Counted from the first letter of the stretch, positions 1 to 8,660 are shown. The stretch: 64,000 nt of DNA from Pigmentiphaga daeguensis (GCF_039523035.1 NZ_BAAAEN010000012.1:1-64000), one strand, 5' to 3'. A program made the numbers and translations. Notes: generated by a model not told the origin, from the sequence alone.

Positions 1-138
1 CTGCAGAGCAAGACGCCTATGCAGGCTATGAGTGGGTGGTATGATTCACACCCTCATTTGTTCCATCGGCGGCCTTATGATCGTCCGGGACTCGACATCT
101 ACCGGCCCGCATTGGCCGGCACATCCATCAAGCAATAG
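1..138 (+). CDS. Transposase, C-terminal fragment (5' part outside window)
   Basis: Frame 1 is open from the first base to a TAG at 136-138 and gives 45 residues containing KTPMQAM, then HPHLF and RPYDRPGLD. Seen: a TP-x-QA-M segment followed by a W, a P-x-LF and an RPY/NxxGLD tail. Known: many integrase-core (DDE) transposases of the IS3/IS481 type end in this way, after the third catalytic acidic residue. Inferred: this is the 3' end of such a transposase, with the rest left of the window. I could not identify a terminal inverted repeat downstream, so the element's right boundary is not placed. An unrelated protein ending by chance in this motif is possible but less likely. Confidence 0.55.
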   Translation: MQSKTPMQAMSGWYDSHPHLFHRRPYDRPGLDIYRPALAGTSIKQ

Positions 139-255
139 CCATGCCATCGGCCGTATGCCCGGAAAACCCGCGGATGGCGCCAAGTGCACACCCCAATCTT
201 GTGCAATGCACCAAAGACGTGCCCGGAAACGAGGCGAGCGGACCCGGATTCGACA

Positions 256-280
256 AATGATGATAAGAATGATTATTATT
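256..280 (+). promoter_or_regulatory. Probable Fur box upstream of the TonB receptor
   Basis: An A+T-rich island in otherwise G+C-rich DNA reads as consecutive hexamers AATGAT GATAAG AATGAT TATTAT. This resembles the repeated NATAAT/GATAAT units of a Fur operator. It lies about 100 bases before the ATG of a siderophore-receptor gene, so Fe-Fur repression is inferred. Confidence 0.65.
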
Positions 281-382
281 CGTGCCGTTCAGCTTTATGT
301 AAGTCAGTTTTTTGTCAGGTTCGCCCGAGGCGTTCTGCGGCGCCCGCGCGGATTCCCCCCATCCACCTGGAGAACTTCAAGA

Positions 383-2599
383 ATGGCTTTAGCCGCCCGG
401 GGCATTCCTTTCCTGCTGTCCACGTCCCATCTTGCCGTCCTTGCCGCGCTCGCCTCCGGCAAGGTCCTGGCGCAGGAAGCCACGACCGAACTCGCGCCCA
501 TCGTCGTGACGGCGACCGGCTACGAGCAGGAAATCAAGAACGCCCCCGCCAGCATCACGGTGATCGGACAGGAGGCCCTGCAGGAGAAGCGCTACAACAA
601 CCTGGCGGAAGCCCTGAGCGAGGTCGAAGGGGTGGACGTGCGCGGCAACACCGGCAAGACCGGCGGCCTGAACATCAGCATCCGCGGCCTGCCCAGCGAG
701 TACACGCTGATCCTGATCGACGGCCGGCGCCAGAACGCCGCCGGCGACGTCACGCCAAACGGCTTCGGCGAGACCAGCACCAGCTTCATGCCGCCGCTCT
801 CGGCCATCGAGCGCATCGAAGTCATCCGCGGGCCCATGTCCACGCTCTACGGCTCGGACGCCATGGGCGGGGTGGTCAACATCATCACCAAGAAGGTCGC
901 CACGGCCTGGGGCGGCTCGATCACTTTCGACAAGGGCATCCCGCAGAACAGCGACTTCGGCGACACCTCCAACGCGAATTTCTACGTAAGCGGCCCGCTG
1001 GTGCCTGACATGCTGGGCCTGGCCGTGCGCGGCGGCATCTTCAACCGCGGCGCGACCGACATCGACCTGCCCGAGGGTACCGGCAGCATCAGCAAGCGCG
1101 GACCGGCGCCGGTGGAATCGCGCATCTACACGGCCGGCGCCAAGCTCACGCTGACGCCGAACAAGCAGCATGATTTCTGGCTGGATGTCGACCGTTCGCG
1201 CCAGTGGTACAACAACGACGAAAGCCAGCTCGGCACGCTGGACGACCCGTCCACCAACACCTACAACGGCTACAGCCGCGACCTGCGCTTCAACCGCGAC
1301 CAGTTGGCCGTCGGCCACACCAGCCGGTTCGAGTTCGGCACGCTGCAATCGAGCCTGATGGTCAACAACACCGAGACGCTGGGCCGCACGGTGCCCAACA
1401 TCGCCGCCAATTCGCCGCTCGCGGCGGTGCTGGTGCCGGGCGCGCCCCGCAAGCTGGAAACCACCAACGTCGTGCTCGACACCAAGCTGGTCAAGGCCAT
1501 CGGCGACTCGCACATGCTGACCCTGGGCGGCCAGTACTGGGATGCCGAGATGACGGACAGCCTGGCCACCCAGCGCTACAAGCAGACCACCAAGTCGCTG
1601 TTCGCCGAGGACGAATGGCGCCTGCGCGAAGATCTTGCCCTGACCACCGGCGTGCGCTACGACCACCACGACGCCTTCGGCGGCCATTTCAGCCCGCGCG
1701 GCTACCTGGTCTGGAACACCACGCCCAACTGGACGGTCAAGGGCGGCGTCAGCCGCGGCTACCGCACGCCTCGCCTGAACCAGCTGCACGACGGCATCAA
1801 CGGCATCAGCGGCCAGGGCCGCACGCTCACCATCGGCAATCCCAACCTCAAGCCCGAGGTCAGCACCAGCACGGAATTCGGCGTCAACTACGACAACCTG
1901 GCCGGCCTGACCGCCAATGCGACGCTGTTCCACAACCGCTTCAAGGACAAGATCTCCGCCGCGGCCAAGGGCATCCCGAACTGCGACTACGCGGCCAACC
2001 CCAACCAGCCGGGCTGCATCTCGATCGGCGCGCTGCCCACCCAGGCCGAGTTCGGCCAGCAGGTCAACCTGGAGCAGGCCACCACGCGCGGCCTGGAGCT
2101 GGGCACCCGCGTGCCGCTGGCGCCACGCTGGACGCTGGGGCTGAACTACACCTTCACCGACAGCGAAGTGAAGAACGGCGGCGTCTACGGCGGCAAGCTG
2201 GCCGACACGCCCAAGCACATGGCCAACGCCAACCTACGCTGGCAGGCCACCGACAAGTTCGCCATGTGGCTGCGCGCCGAGTTCCGCGGCAAGAGCCGGC
2301 GCTTCGACGGCGATCCGGCCGCGCTCACCGGCGACAACCTCCTGGCCCAACAGCAGGTGGGCGACCTGAAGGCCTACTCGCTGCTGCACCTGGGCGGGTC
2401 CTACAAGGTCTCGAAGAACGTGACCCTGACCGGCACGGTCTACAACTTGCTGGACAAGGACTTCATGAAATTCAAGTCCTACGTGAACGGCGCCGGCGAG
2501 ACGGTGTACCTGAACGAGTACATCCATTCCGCGCAATCGACCCGGGGCACCATCCAGCCGGGCCGCACGTTCTGGCTGGCCGCCAACATCACGTTCTGA
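383..2599 (+). CDS. TonB-dependent ferric siderophore receptor (CirA/IrgA/BfrA type)
   Basis: Outer-membrane gated channel that imports a ferric siderophore using TonB/ExbBD energy. The ATG at 383 gives 738 residues. A signal peptide of about 31 residues ends in KVLAQ, then comes a TonB-box-like APIVVTATG (about 38-46), a plug domain with IRGLPSEYTL, IDGRRQ and IRGPMSTLYGSDAMGGVVN, and a beta-barrel ending in an aromatic residue (ANITF), the usual BAM signal. Two cysteines about 12 residues apart (NCDY and GCIS) probably sit in one extracellular loop. The frame is open further upstream, but the residues there are not signal-like, and the A+T-rich Fur-like box at 256-280 lies in that part. Iron repression is inferred. 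It resembles Bordetella BfrA and enteric Cir, but the ligand cannot be read from sequence. Confidence 0.9.
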   Translation: MALAARGIPFLLSTSHLAVLAALASGKVLAQEATTELAPIVVTATGYEQEIKNAPASITVIGQEALQEKRYNNLAEALSEVEGVDVRGNTGKTGGLNISIRGLPSEYTLILIDGRRQNAAGDVTPNGFGETSTSFMPPLSAIERIEVIRGPMSTLYGSDAMGGVVNIITKKVATAWGGSITFDKGIPQNSDFGDTSNANFYVSGPLVPDMLGLAVRGGIFNRGATDIDLPEGTGSISKRGPAPVESRIYTAGAKLTLTPNKQHDFWLDVDRSRQWYNNDESQLGTLDDPSTNTYNGYSRDLRFNRDQLAVGHTSRFEFGTLQSSLMVNNTETLGRTVPNIAANSPLAAVLVPGAPRKLETTNVVLDTKLVKAIGDSHMLTLGGQYWDAEMTDSLATQRYKQTTKSLFAEDEWRLREDLALTTGVRYDHHDAFGGHFSPRGYLVWNTTPNWTVKGGVSRGYRTPRLNQLHDGINGISGQGRTLTIGNPNLKPEVSTSTEFGVNYDNLAGLTANATLFHNRFKDKISAAAKGIPNCDYAANPNQPGCISIGALPTQAEFGQQVNLEQATTRGLELGTRVPLAPRWTLGLNYTFTDSEVKNGGVYGGKLADTPKHMANANLRWQATDKFAMWLRAEFRGKSRRFDGDPAALTGDNLLAQQQVGDLKAYSLLHLGGSYKVSKNVTLTGTVYNLLDKDFMKFKSYVNGAGETVYLNEYIHSAQSTRGTIQPGRTFWLAANITF

Positions 2600-2666
2600 C
2601 GCGGGATCCGGTCCGGCTCCCGTCGGGGGCCGGGCCGGTAGGGGCAAAGGCGGTAAACTGCCGGCC

Positions 2667-3884
2667 ATGCGCATACGTCCCGACTCCGCGGCATTCGTTC
2701 TGCTTCTGGCCTCATTGTCCGCGCTGCCGGCGCTCTCCACCGACATGGCGCTGCCCGCCCTGGCCGCCATCGGCCTGGACCTGCACGTTCCTCCCTCCAG
2801 CGCCGCCCTGACCCTGAGCCTGTTCCTGGCCGGCTTCGCCATCGCGCCGCTGGCCTACGGCCCCCTGGCCGACCGCTACGGCCGCCGCCCCATCGTACTG
2901 TTCGGCGGGGTGCTGTTCTCGCTGGCCAGCGCGGCGTGCGCACTGGCGCCCAGCCTGGCTTCGCTGCTGGTCTTCCGGGTGCTGCAAGGGGTGGGGGCGG
3001 GCGCCGGCTCGGTCATGTCGCTGACCATCGTGCGCGACCTGTTCCAGGGCCACATCGCGCGCGCCCGCCTGTCGTATGTCGCCAGCATGCGCATCGTCGC
3101 GCCCATGATCGCGCCCACGCTGGGCAGCTGGGTCATGTACTTCGCCGGCTGGCGCTCGATCTACGGGGTGATGGCCCTGGCGGGCGTGGCGACGACCCTG
3201 GCGGTGTACCTGGGCATGGCCGAGACCCGGCCGGCGGATGCCGCGCCCGTGCGCATCTCGGTGGGCGCGCTGCTGCGCACCTACGCGCGGGTGCTGAGCA
3301 ATCCCGTCCTGCTGGGCAACACCCTGGTCAACGCGCTGACCTTCGGCTGCCAGTTCGCCTACATCACCGGATCGCCGCTCTTGATGATGCAGCTGCTGGG
3401 CATGTCGCCGCAGGCCTTCGGCGCCGTGTTCGCGATGACGGCATTCGGCATCATGGCGGCCTCGCTCATCAACGGCCGCCTGAACGCGCGCGGCATCGCG
3501 CCCCACAAGCTCCTGTGGACCGGACTGATCCTGTCGAGCTCGACCAGCGTGCTGCTGGCGGTGCTGGGGTTCGCCGATGCCCTGTCGGCGTGGTCGCTGG
3601 TGCCGCTGCTGATGCTGAACACTTTCTCGTTCGGCATGATCGCGCCGAACGCCTCGCACGCGGCGGTGGAACCGCTGCCCGAGGTGGCGGGCGTGGCCTC
3701 GGCCGTGGTCAGCTGCGTGATGATGGCGGTGGGCGCGCTGTCGGGATCGCTGGTGACCATGCTGTACGACGGCCACAGCGCGCGGGCCATCACCGGCATC
3801 ATGGCCGTGTGCACGCTGTCGGCCCTGTCCCTGTATGCGTTCTGGGTGCGGCGGCTGCCCGCGGCCGCCCATCGGCGGGCCTGA
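2667..3884 (+). CDS. MFS drug-resistance transporter, Bcr/CflA type
   Basis: Inner-membrane proton-driven exporter of 405 residues with about twelve hydrophobic segments. Seen: STDMALPAL near the N-terminus, as in Bcr/CflA proteins (first helix), and the cytoplasmic loop 2-3 motif GPLADRYGRRP around residues 68-78, the major-facilitator signature. It starts 67 bases after the siderophore receptor on the same strand, so cotranscription is possible. A link to siderophore or drug traffic is only inference. Its stop codon directly abuts the stop of the convergent gene at 3885, leaving no intergenic terminator. The substrate is unknown. Confidence 0.88.
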   Translation: MRIRPDSAAFVLLLASLSALPALSTDMALPALAAIGLDLHVPPSSAALTLSLFLAGFAIAPLAYGPLADRYGRRPIVLFGGVLFSLASAACALAPSLASLLVFRVLQGVGAGAGSVMSLTIVRDLFQGHIARARLSYVASMRIVAPMIAPTLGSWVMYFAGWRSIYGVMALAGVATTLAVYLGMAETRPADAAPVRISVGALLRTYARVLSNPVLLGNTLVNALTFGCQFAYITGSPLLMMQLLGMSPQAFGAVFAMTAFGIMAASLINGRLNARGIAPHKLLWTGLILSSSTSVLLAVLGFADALSAWSLVPLLMLNTFSFGMIAPNASHAAVEPLPEVAGVASAVVSCVMMAVGALSGSLVTMLYDGHSARAITGIMAVCTLSALSLYAFWVRRLPAAAHRRA

Positions 3885-4274
3885 TCAGCGCAGTACGAAG
3901 CCGCCGACCTTGCCGCCCTGCAGGTTCAGCGTGCCCACCAGGTCGTCGCCGCCGTCCTTGAACGTGATCTTCCACAGCGAGAATTCGTAGGACTGCTGCC
4001 GGTAGTCGCCCAGGCGCTGCACCTGGTAGCCGGCATGCAGGCGCGGTCCCAGCTGCGTCGCCACGGCATCGAACTGGGCGCGGTCCAGCTTGGCGAAATC
4101 GGCGCTGCCCGAGGACACGAATTGCTGGTAGTTGCCGGCTTCGATGGCCGTCAGCAGTGTCTTGAGCATCTGCGTCTCGGTCTCGATGGCGGCCGCGTCG
4201 GCGGCATGGCCTTGGGGGGCATGGAGCGCTGCGGCCAGCGCCACGGCCGCGAGCGCGTTGCGCGTGACATTCAT
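3885..4274 (-). CDS. Small secreted protein of unknown function
   Basis: 129 residues with a clear signal peptide (hydrophobic stretch ending HAADA near residue 27). The mature part is about 100 residues and predicted alpha/beta. It has an AIEAGNYQQFVSSG segment reminiscent of the cone-shaped NTF2/DUF4864-like proteins that begin with a helical 'ai..gd...f' motif, but this likeness is weak. Its ATG overlaps the stop codon of the upstream nucleoside deoxyribosyltransferase-like gene in an ATGA arrangement, so the two are probably translationally coupled. I do not recognise a function; export to the periplasm is the only supported statement. Confidence 0.75.
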   Translation of the reverse strand: MNVTRNALAAVALAAALHAPQGHAADAAAIETETQMLKTLLTAIEAGNYQQFVSSGSADFAKLDRAQFDAVATQLGPRLHAGYQVQRLGDYRQQSYEFSLWKITFKDGGDDLVGTLNLQGGKVGGFVLR

Positions 4275-4789
4275 GATGACTCCTGGTGGGAGGGAGAGGC
4301 CGCATGCGCCGCGGCAATGGCTTGCAGGCAGTCGTCGGGGCCACCCCGGACCAGGGTGACGCTGCAGGCCAGCATCAGGTTCAGGCCCAGTCCGAAATTC
4401 TCGACCAGGTGGCCCCGGGCGTCGACCGGACGGCCTTGGGCATCCGTGCCGGTGGCGACGCGCTGCGCCAGCGGCCGCGTATCGTCGGCGTAGGCCCAGA
4501 CGGGCTTGCCCCGCGCGGCCGCATAGCCGATCTCGAACGCCGTGCCCGAATCCGGCTCCTGGCCACGGAAAGGCGCCAGGTTGGCCATCACCACGTCGGC
4601 CCGCTCCAGCAGCGCCAGGTTGGCCCGGTAGATGCCCCGCGCCGCGTCCGGGGACGCGGCGTGCGTAACCGGTTCGTCCAGGGGAAACAGCCCTTCATGG
4701 CCGTGCCGGGCGCAGGCGGCCTTCAGCCGTTGGCCATGGGCGCGGGCGTCGGGCCGGAATACGTCCGGCCCGGCCAGGTAGATCCGCAT
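4271..4789 (-). CDS. Nucleoside 2-deoxyribosyltransferase family protein
   Basis: 172 residues beginning MRIYLAGPDVF. Seen: the N-terminal IYLAGP strand-turn, MANLAPFRGQEPDSGTAFEIGYAAARGKPVWAY in the middle (D-S-GTAFEIGYA is the family signature containing the conserved acidic nucleophile region), and NLMLACS near the end. Known: the family transfers 2-deoxyribose between nucleobases or hydrolyses (deoxy)nucleoside monophosphates in the cytoplasm. Short proteobacterial members such as this are usually of undefined specificity. The gene overlaps the downstream secreted-protein gene by 4 bases and follows grxD by 17 bases, so it probably belongs to the grxD transcription unit. Start chosen at the first ATG followed by the family motif. 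Confidence 0.85.
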   Translation of the reverse strand: MRIYLAGPDVFRPDARAHGQRLKAACARHGHEGLFPLDEPVTHAASPDAARGIYRANLALLERADVVMANLAPFRGQEPDSGTAFEIGYAAARGKPVWAYADDTRPLAQRVATGTDAQGRPVDARGHLVENFGLGLNLMLACSVTLVRGGPDDCLQAIAAAHAASPSHQESS

Positions 4790-4806
4790 GGCGGGCCGGT
4801 TCCGGG

Positions 4807-5133
4807 TCAGGCCACGACGCCGGCGTCCGTCAGCAACTGCTTCAGTTCGCCGCTTTCGTGCAATTCGGCCAGGATGTCCGAGCCGCCGATGAACTCGCCC
4901 TTGATGTAGAGCTGCGGGATGGTGGGCCAGTTGGAATATTCCTTGATGCCCTGGCGGACCGCGTCGTCTTCCAGCACGTTCACGGTGGCCAGCTGGCGCA
5001 CGCCGTTGGCCTTGAGCAGCTGGATGGCGCGCCCCGAGAAGCCGCATTGCGGAAACTGGGCGGTGCCCTTCATGAACAGCACGACAGGGTTGTCGGTAAC
5101 GGTCTGCCGGATGAAATCTTGCACGTCGCTCAT
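4807..5133 (-). CDS. grxD: Monothiol glutaredoxin GrxD (Grx4)
   Basis: 108-residue cytosolic monothiol glutaredoxin that carries [2Fe-2S] clusters and passes them on in iron-sulfur assembly. Seen: the CGFS active site at residues 30-33 within FPQCGFSGRA, a preceding MKGT segment that supplies the glutathione-binding lysine, WPTIPQLYIKGEFIGGSDI with the cis-proline, and the GG-[S/C]-D glutathione-binding site. Length and motif spacing are those of bacterial Grx4. It lies 37 bases downstream of prmC on the same strand, continuing the hemA-prfA-prmC block, a common betaproteobacterial order. Confidence 0.97.
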   Translation of the reverse strand: MSDVQDFIRQTVTDNPVVLFMKGTAQFPQCGFSGRAIQLLKANGVRQLATVNVLEDDAVRQGIKEYSNWPTIPQLYIKGEFIGGSDILAELHESGELKQLLTDAGVVA

Positions 5134-5170
5134 GGCGATCCTCGTACAGAGTGAAAGGTGATGATGTCGA

Positions 5171-5992
5171 TTATAGGTACCCGCCGGAAATCCGCTCGAT
5201 GCCCGCCAGGTCGCGGCGGCTTTCGACGTGGGCGAATCCGGCCGCGTGCAGCAAGTCCCGCACCCGGGCGGCCTGGTCCCAGCCATGCTCCATCCAGAGC
5301 GCGCCGCCGGGCCTGAGCCAGGCCGGGGCGCCGCGGACGATGGCGCGCAGCGCCTCCAGCCCGTCGGCCCGGTCCGTCAGGGCCAGCGGCGGTTCATGGC
5401 GCAGGTCGCCTTGCGACAGGTGCGGATCGGCGGCGGCGATGTAGGGCGGATTGGAGACGATCACGTCATAGGTGGGGGCGGGCGCGGCACCGTTCAAGGC
5501 CCCGTACCAGTCTCCCCGGGCGAACGTGACGGCAGCGCCCAGCCGCGAGGCGTTGGCGGCGGCCACCGCCAGTGCCTCGGCGCTCAGGTCCGTGGCCTGG
5601 ACCGCCGCGTCGGGACGCGCCAGTGCGATCGAGACGGCGATGGCGCCGCTGCCGGTGCCCAGGTCCAGCACACGCGGGGTGGCCCGGCCGCGCAGGTGCT
5701 CCAGCGCGGTTTCCACCAGCAGCTCGGTTTCGGGGCGGGGAATCAGCACCGCCGGCGACACCTGGAAATCGTGGCCCATGAACTCGCGCTCGCCCAGCAG
5801 ATAGGCCATGGGCTCGCCATTGCCGCGCCGCCGCGCCCAGTCCCGGAAGACCGCCGCCCGGTCGTCGGGCAGGGCCTCGTCGTCGTGGGCGATCAGCCAC
5901 GCACGGCCGACGCCCAGGGCCCGCTCCAGCAGCATGCGGGCCTCCAGCAGCGGCAGGCCGCTGCCGGCGATCAGCTCGCGCGCGGTGGCCAT
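5171..5992 (-). CDS. prmC: Peptide chain release factor N5-glutamine methyltransferase PrmC (HemK)
   Basis: 273 residues. It methylates the glutamine of the GGQ motif in release factors RF1 and RF2 using S-adenosylmethionine. Seen: a helical N-terminal domain; the family segment EPMAYLLGEREFMG and PAVLIPRPETELLVE; the SAM-binding glycine loop VLDLGTGSGAIAVS; and the catalytic NPPY in VSNPPYIAA. The ATG at 5992 lies just 5 bases after the stop codon of prfA, which encodes one of its own substrates, so enzyme and substrate are in one operon. A longer upstream open frame overlaps prfA and is a shadow. Confidence 0.97.
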   Translation of the reverse strand: MATARELIAGSGLPLLEARMLLERALGVGRAWLIAHDDEALPDDRAAVFRDWARRRGNGEPMAYLLGEREFMGHDFQVSPAVLIPRPETELLVETALEHLRGRATPRVLDLGTGSGAIAVSIALARPDAAVQATDLSAEALAVAAANASRLGAAVTFARGDWYGALNGAAPAPTYDVIVSNPPYIAAADPHLSQGDLRHEPPLALTDRADGLEALRAIVRGAPAWLRPGGALWMEHGWDQAARVRDLLHAAGFAHVESRRDLAGIERISGGYL

Positions 5993-5997
5993 GACGC

Positions 5998-7077
5998 TCA
6001 GTCGTCGCCCAGCGCGGCCAGCAACTCGGCCTGGTGTTCCGAGGCCAGGGCGGAGATCAGTTCCTCCAGGTCGCCGTCCAGCACGTTCTGCAGCTTGTAC
6101 AGCGTCAGGTTGATGCGGTGGTCGGTCACCCGGCCCTGCGGGAAGTTGTACGTGCGGATGCGCTCGGAACGGTCGCCCGAGCCGACCAGGCTCTTGCGGT
6201 GCGCCGCTTCCTTGGCATGGCGCTCGCGCTGTTCCTTGTCCTTGATCCGGGCCGCCAGCACCTTCATCGCCTTGTCGCGGTTGCGGTGCTGCGAACGGTC
6301 GTCCTGGCATTCGACCACGATGCCCGTGGGCAGGTGGGTGATGCGCACCGCCGAATCGGTCTTGTTGATGTGCTGCCCGCCCGCGCCGCTGGCGCGGAAG
6401 GTATCGATGCGCAGGTCGGCCGGATTGATCTGCACCTCGGCCACCTCGTCCGCTTCCGGCATGATCGCCACCGTGCAGGCCGACGTATGGATGCGGCCTT
6501 GCGTTTCGGTGGCGGGCACCCGCTGCACGCGATGCCCGCCCGATTCGAACTTGAGCTTGCCGTAGGCGCCGTCGCCCGCGATGCGCGCGATCACTTCCTT
6601 GTAGCCGCCCAGTTCCGACTCGCTCATCGACATGATCTCCACCTGCCAGCGATTGCGCTCGGCATAGCGGGTGTACATGCGCAGCAGGTCGCCGGCGAAC
6701 AGTGCGCTCTCGTCGCCGCCCGTGCCGGCGCGCACTTCCAGGAACAGGCTGCGGTTGTCGTCCGGGTCGCGCGGCAGCAGCAGGATGCGCAGCTCGCCTT
6801 CCAGTTCCTCCAGCCGGTCCCGGCCCGCGCGCAGCTCTTCCTCGGCCATGGCCTTCATGTCGGGATCGCCCAGCATCTCCTGGGCCGTCTCGATGTCCGC
6901 CTCGGTGCCTTCGTACTGCTTGAAGCCATTGGCGACCGGTTCGATCTCCGAGCGTTCCCGCGACAATTTGCGAAAGGTGTCCATGTCGCTGGCGGTTTCA
7001 GGCGCCGCGAGCAACGCGTCCAGTTCGGCAAGGCGTCGAGACAACTGCTCGAGCCGGGCCCGCATCGATGCTTTCAT
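5998..7077 (-). CDS. prfA: Peptide chain release factor 1 (RF1)
   Basis: 359 residues. It recognises UAA and UAG in the ribosomal A site and triggers peptidyl-tRNA hydrolysis. Seen: a long N-terminal helical hairpin (residues 1-110), the class-I release factor core with GTGGDESALFAGDL, and the catalytic GGQ in ASGAGGQHINKTDSAVR. The RF1-type codon-recognition PxT tripeptide is expected in the region around residues 185-195, where PATETQGR is visible. It starts 6 bases downstream of the hemA stop, consistent with a hemA-prfA-prmC operon. An internal ATG at codon 5 is an alternative start. Confidence 0.97.
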   Translation of the reverse strand: MKASMRARLEQLSRRLAELDALLAAPETASDMDTFRKLSRERSEIEPVANGFKQYEGTEADIETAQEMLGDPDMKAMAEEELRAGRDRLEELEGELRILLLPRDPDDNRSLFLEVRAGTGGDESALFAGDLLRMYTRYAERNRWQVEIMSMSESELGGYKEVIARIAGDGAYGKLKFESGGHRVQRVPATETQGRIHTSACTVAIMPEADEVAEVQINPADLRIDTFRASGAGGQHINKTDSAVRITHLPTGIVVECQDDRSQHRNRDKAMKVLAARIKDKEQRERHAKEAAHRKSLVGSGDRSERIRTYNFPQGRVTDHRINLTLYKLQNVLDGDLEELISALASEHQAELLAALGDD

Positions 7078-7083
7078 GAAAGG

Positions 7084-8361
7084 CTAGTGGTTGCGCTCAG
7101 AGCGCGACGAGAACAGGCGCGGCAACCAGGCCAGCAGCTGCTGGCGGTCGGCGCCTTCGCTATGGTTGAGGGCGGACAGCGGGCCGTGCAGGTACTTCTG
7201 CGTCAGGCCGTGCGCCAATTGTTCCAGGACTTGCTCCGGCGCATCGCCCCGGGCCAGCGCCTTGCGGGCGCGATCCAGCTCCGCCTGCCGCATCGCGTCG
7301 GCAGCCTGGTGCAGGTCGCGGATGACCGGCACGATGGTGCGCGTATCCATCCAGTGCATGAAATTCTGCACCCGCGTCTCGATGATGGCCTCGGCCTGCA
7401 CCACCGCCGCCTTGCGCGCGTCGGAAGCGTTCTGCACCAGCCGGCCCAGGTCGTCCACCGAATACAGGTACACGTCGTCCAGCCGGCCGACCTCGGGTTC
7501 GATGTCGCGCGGCACCGCCAGATCGATCATTACCATCGGCCGGTGGCGGCGCGTCTTGGTGGCGCGCTCCACCATGCCCAGCCCCAGGATGGGCAGCGAA
7601 CTGGCCGTGCTGGACACCACCACGTCGAAATCCGCCAGCTTCTCGGGCAGCTCCGACAGCCGCATCGCGCCGGCCGCGAACTTCGAGGCCAGCGTCTCGG
7701 CCCGTTCCACCGTGCGATTGGCCACCACCATCTTCTTCGGATGATGCGCGGCCAGGTGCGTCGCACAGAGCTCGATCATCTCGCCCGCGCCGATCAGCAG
7801 CACATTGACCTCGGCCAGATCGCCGAACACCCGCTCGGCCAGCCGCGCCGCGGCCGCGGCCATCGACACCGACTGCGCGCCGATCGCGGTTTGCGAACGG
7901 ACTTCCTTGGCCACCGAGAACGTGCGCTGGAACAACTGGTGCAACAGCGTGCCCATCGCCCCGGCTTCCTCGGCGGCGCGCACGGCGTCCTTCATCTGCC
8001 CGAGGATTTGCGGCTCGCCCAGCACCATCGAATCCAGCCCGCTGGCCACGCGGAACGCGTGCCGGACGGCGTCGTGCTGGATATGGCGATAAAGATGGGG
8101 CTGCAGCGACCGGTTGTCGAACTGACGATAGTCCGCCAGCCAGGCCGGCAACTGCTCGGCCACCCCCGGTTCGGCCGCACAATAGATCTCGGTGCGATTA
8201 CAGGTGGACAGGATGGCCGCCTCGCGCACCGCGCCCCCGAACGCCGACCGCAGCCCCGCCAGCGCCGGGCGAACCAGCTCCAGCGGCAGCGACACCCGTT
8301 CCCGCACCGAGACCGGGGCGGAAACGTGATTCAGGCCAAATGTAAGGACGTCGACGGACAT
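7084..8361 (-). CDS. hemA: Glutamyl-tRNA reductase HemA
   Basis: 425 residues. It reduces Glu-tRNA(Glu) to glutamate-1-semialdehyde with NADPH, the first committed step of C5-pathway tetrapyrrole (heme) synthesis. Seen: the N-terminal catalytic domain with TFGLNH and STCNRTEIY (catalytic cysteine near residue 50), GLDSMVLGEPQILGQMKDA, the NADPH-binding glycine motif VLLIGAGEM, VVSSTASSLPIL, and the C-terminal helical dimerisation domain. The ATG at 8361 begins MSVDVLTFGLNH, the normal N-terminus. The open frame extends upstream, but those residues do not belong to the family. A perfect TATAAT lies 44 bases upstream on the minus strand. Confidence 0.97.
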   Translation of the reverse strand: MSVDVLTFGLNHVSAPVSVRERVSLPLELVRPALAGLRSAFGGAVREAAILSTCNRTEIYCAAEPGVAEQLPAWLADYRQFDNRSLQPHLYRHIQHDAVRHAFRVASGLDSMVLGEPQILGQMKDAVRAAEEAGAMGTLLHQLFQRTFSVAKEVRSQTAIGAQSVSMAAAAARLAERVFGDLAEVNVLLIGAGEMIELCATHLAAHHPKKMVVANRTVERAETLASKFAAGAMRLSELPEKLADFDVVVSSTASSLPILGLGMVERATKTRRHRPMVMIDLAVPRDIEPEVGRLDDVYLYSVDDLGRLVQNASDARKAAVVQAEAIIETRVQNFMHWMDTRTIVPVIRDLHQAADAMRQAELDRARKALARGDAPEQVLEQLAHGLTQKYLHGPLSALNHSEGADRQQLLAWLPRLFSSRSERNH

Positions 8362-8404
8362 GGGACAGGAGGAAAAAGGCCACGGATGACGAGGGCCACC
8401 TGCC

Positions 8405-8410
8405 ATTATA
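8405..8410 (-). promoter_or_regulatory. Candidate -10 element for hemA
   Basis: The minus strand reads TATAAT here, a perfect sigma-70 -10 hexamer placed for transcription to start about 35 bases before the hemA ATG. No good TTGACA-like hexamer is present at 16-18 bases upstream, so an extra activator or an alternative promoter is possible. Confidence 0.45.
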
Positions 8411-8472
8411 AAGGGTAGGGAGGGGGGAGGGGTGCGACGTGGGGTCGCTGGGGGGCTCTGGCTGGAGGGACT

Positions 8473-8501
8473 TTGCCAAAGGTCCAAAAAGTGTGTAATA
8501 T
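8473..8501 (+). promoter_or_regulatory. Sigma-70 promoter of tRNA-Phe
   Basis: TTGCCA (8473-8478) and TAATAT (8496-8501) are separated by exactly 17 bases, with an A-run in the spacer and a G+C-containing start region. Transcription would begin near 8508 and run through a leader of about 65 bases into the tRNA gene. It diverges from the hemA promoter. Confidence 0.7.
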
Positions 8502-8574
8502 CCTGCGTTCTTTACGGGACGCGCGTAATTGACGCGCAGCCGGTGAAGCTTCGTTGCAGCGCTCGTTGCGACAT

Positions 8575-8650
8575 GGCCTGGTAGCTCAGTTGGTAGAGCA
8601 GCGGATTGAAAATCCGCGTGTCGGTGGTTCGATTCCGCCCCAGGCCACCA
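8575..8650 (+). tRNA. tRNA-Phe (anticodon GAA)
   Basis: A 76-base gene folds into a full cloverleaf: acceptor GGCCTGG/CCAGGCC, D-arm GCTC...GAGC, anticodon arm GCGGA/TCCGC with loop TTGAAAA (GAA at 8608-8610), a five-base variable loop, and T-arm GGTGG-TTCGATT-CCGCC. The CCA end is encoded. A promoter lies upstream and a terminator follows. Confidence 0.98.
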
Positions 8651-8660
8651 AGGATTCGAT

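Noticed and set aside
389..2218. Minus-strand frame opposite the TonB receptor
   Set aside because: The receptor frame has signal, TonB box, plug and terminal aromatic residue; the antisense frame has no motif.
8626..8650. att-type duplicate of the tRNA-Phe 3' end
   Set aside because: I saw no second copy of the tRNA 3' end and no integrase within the window, so an island cannot be claimed.
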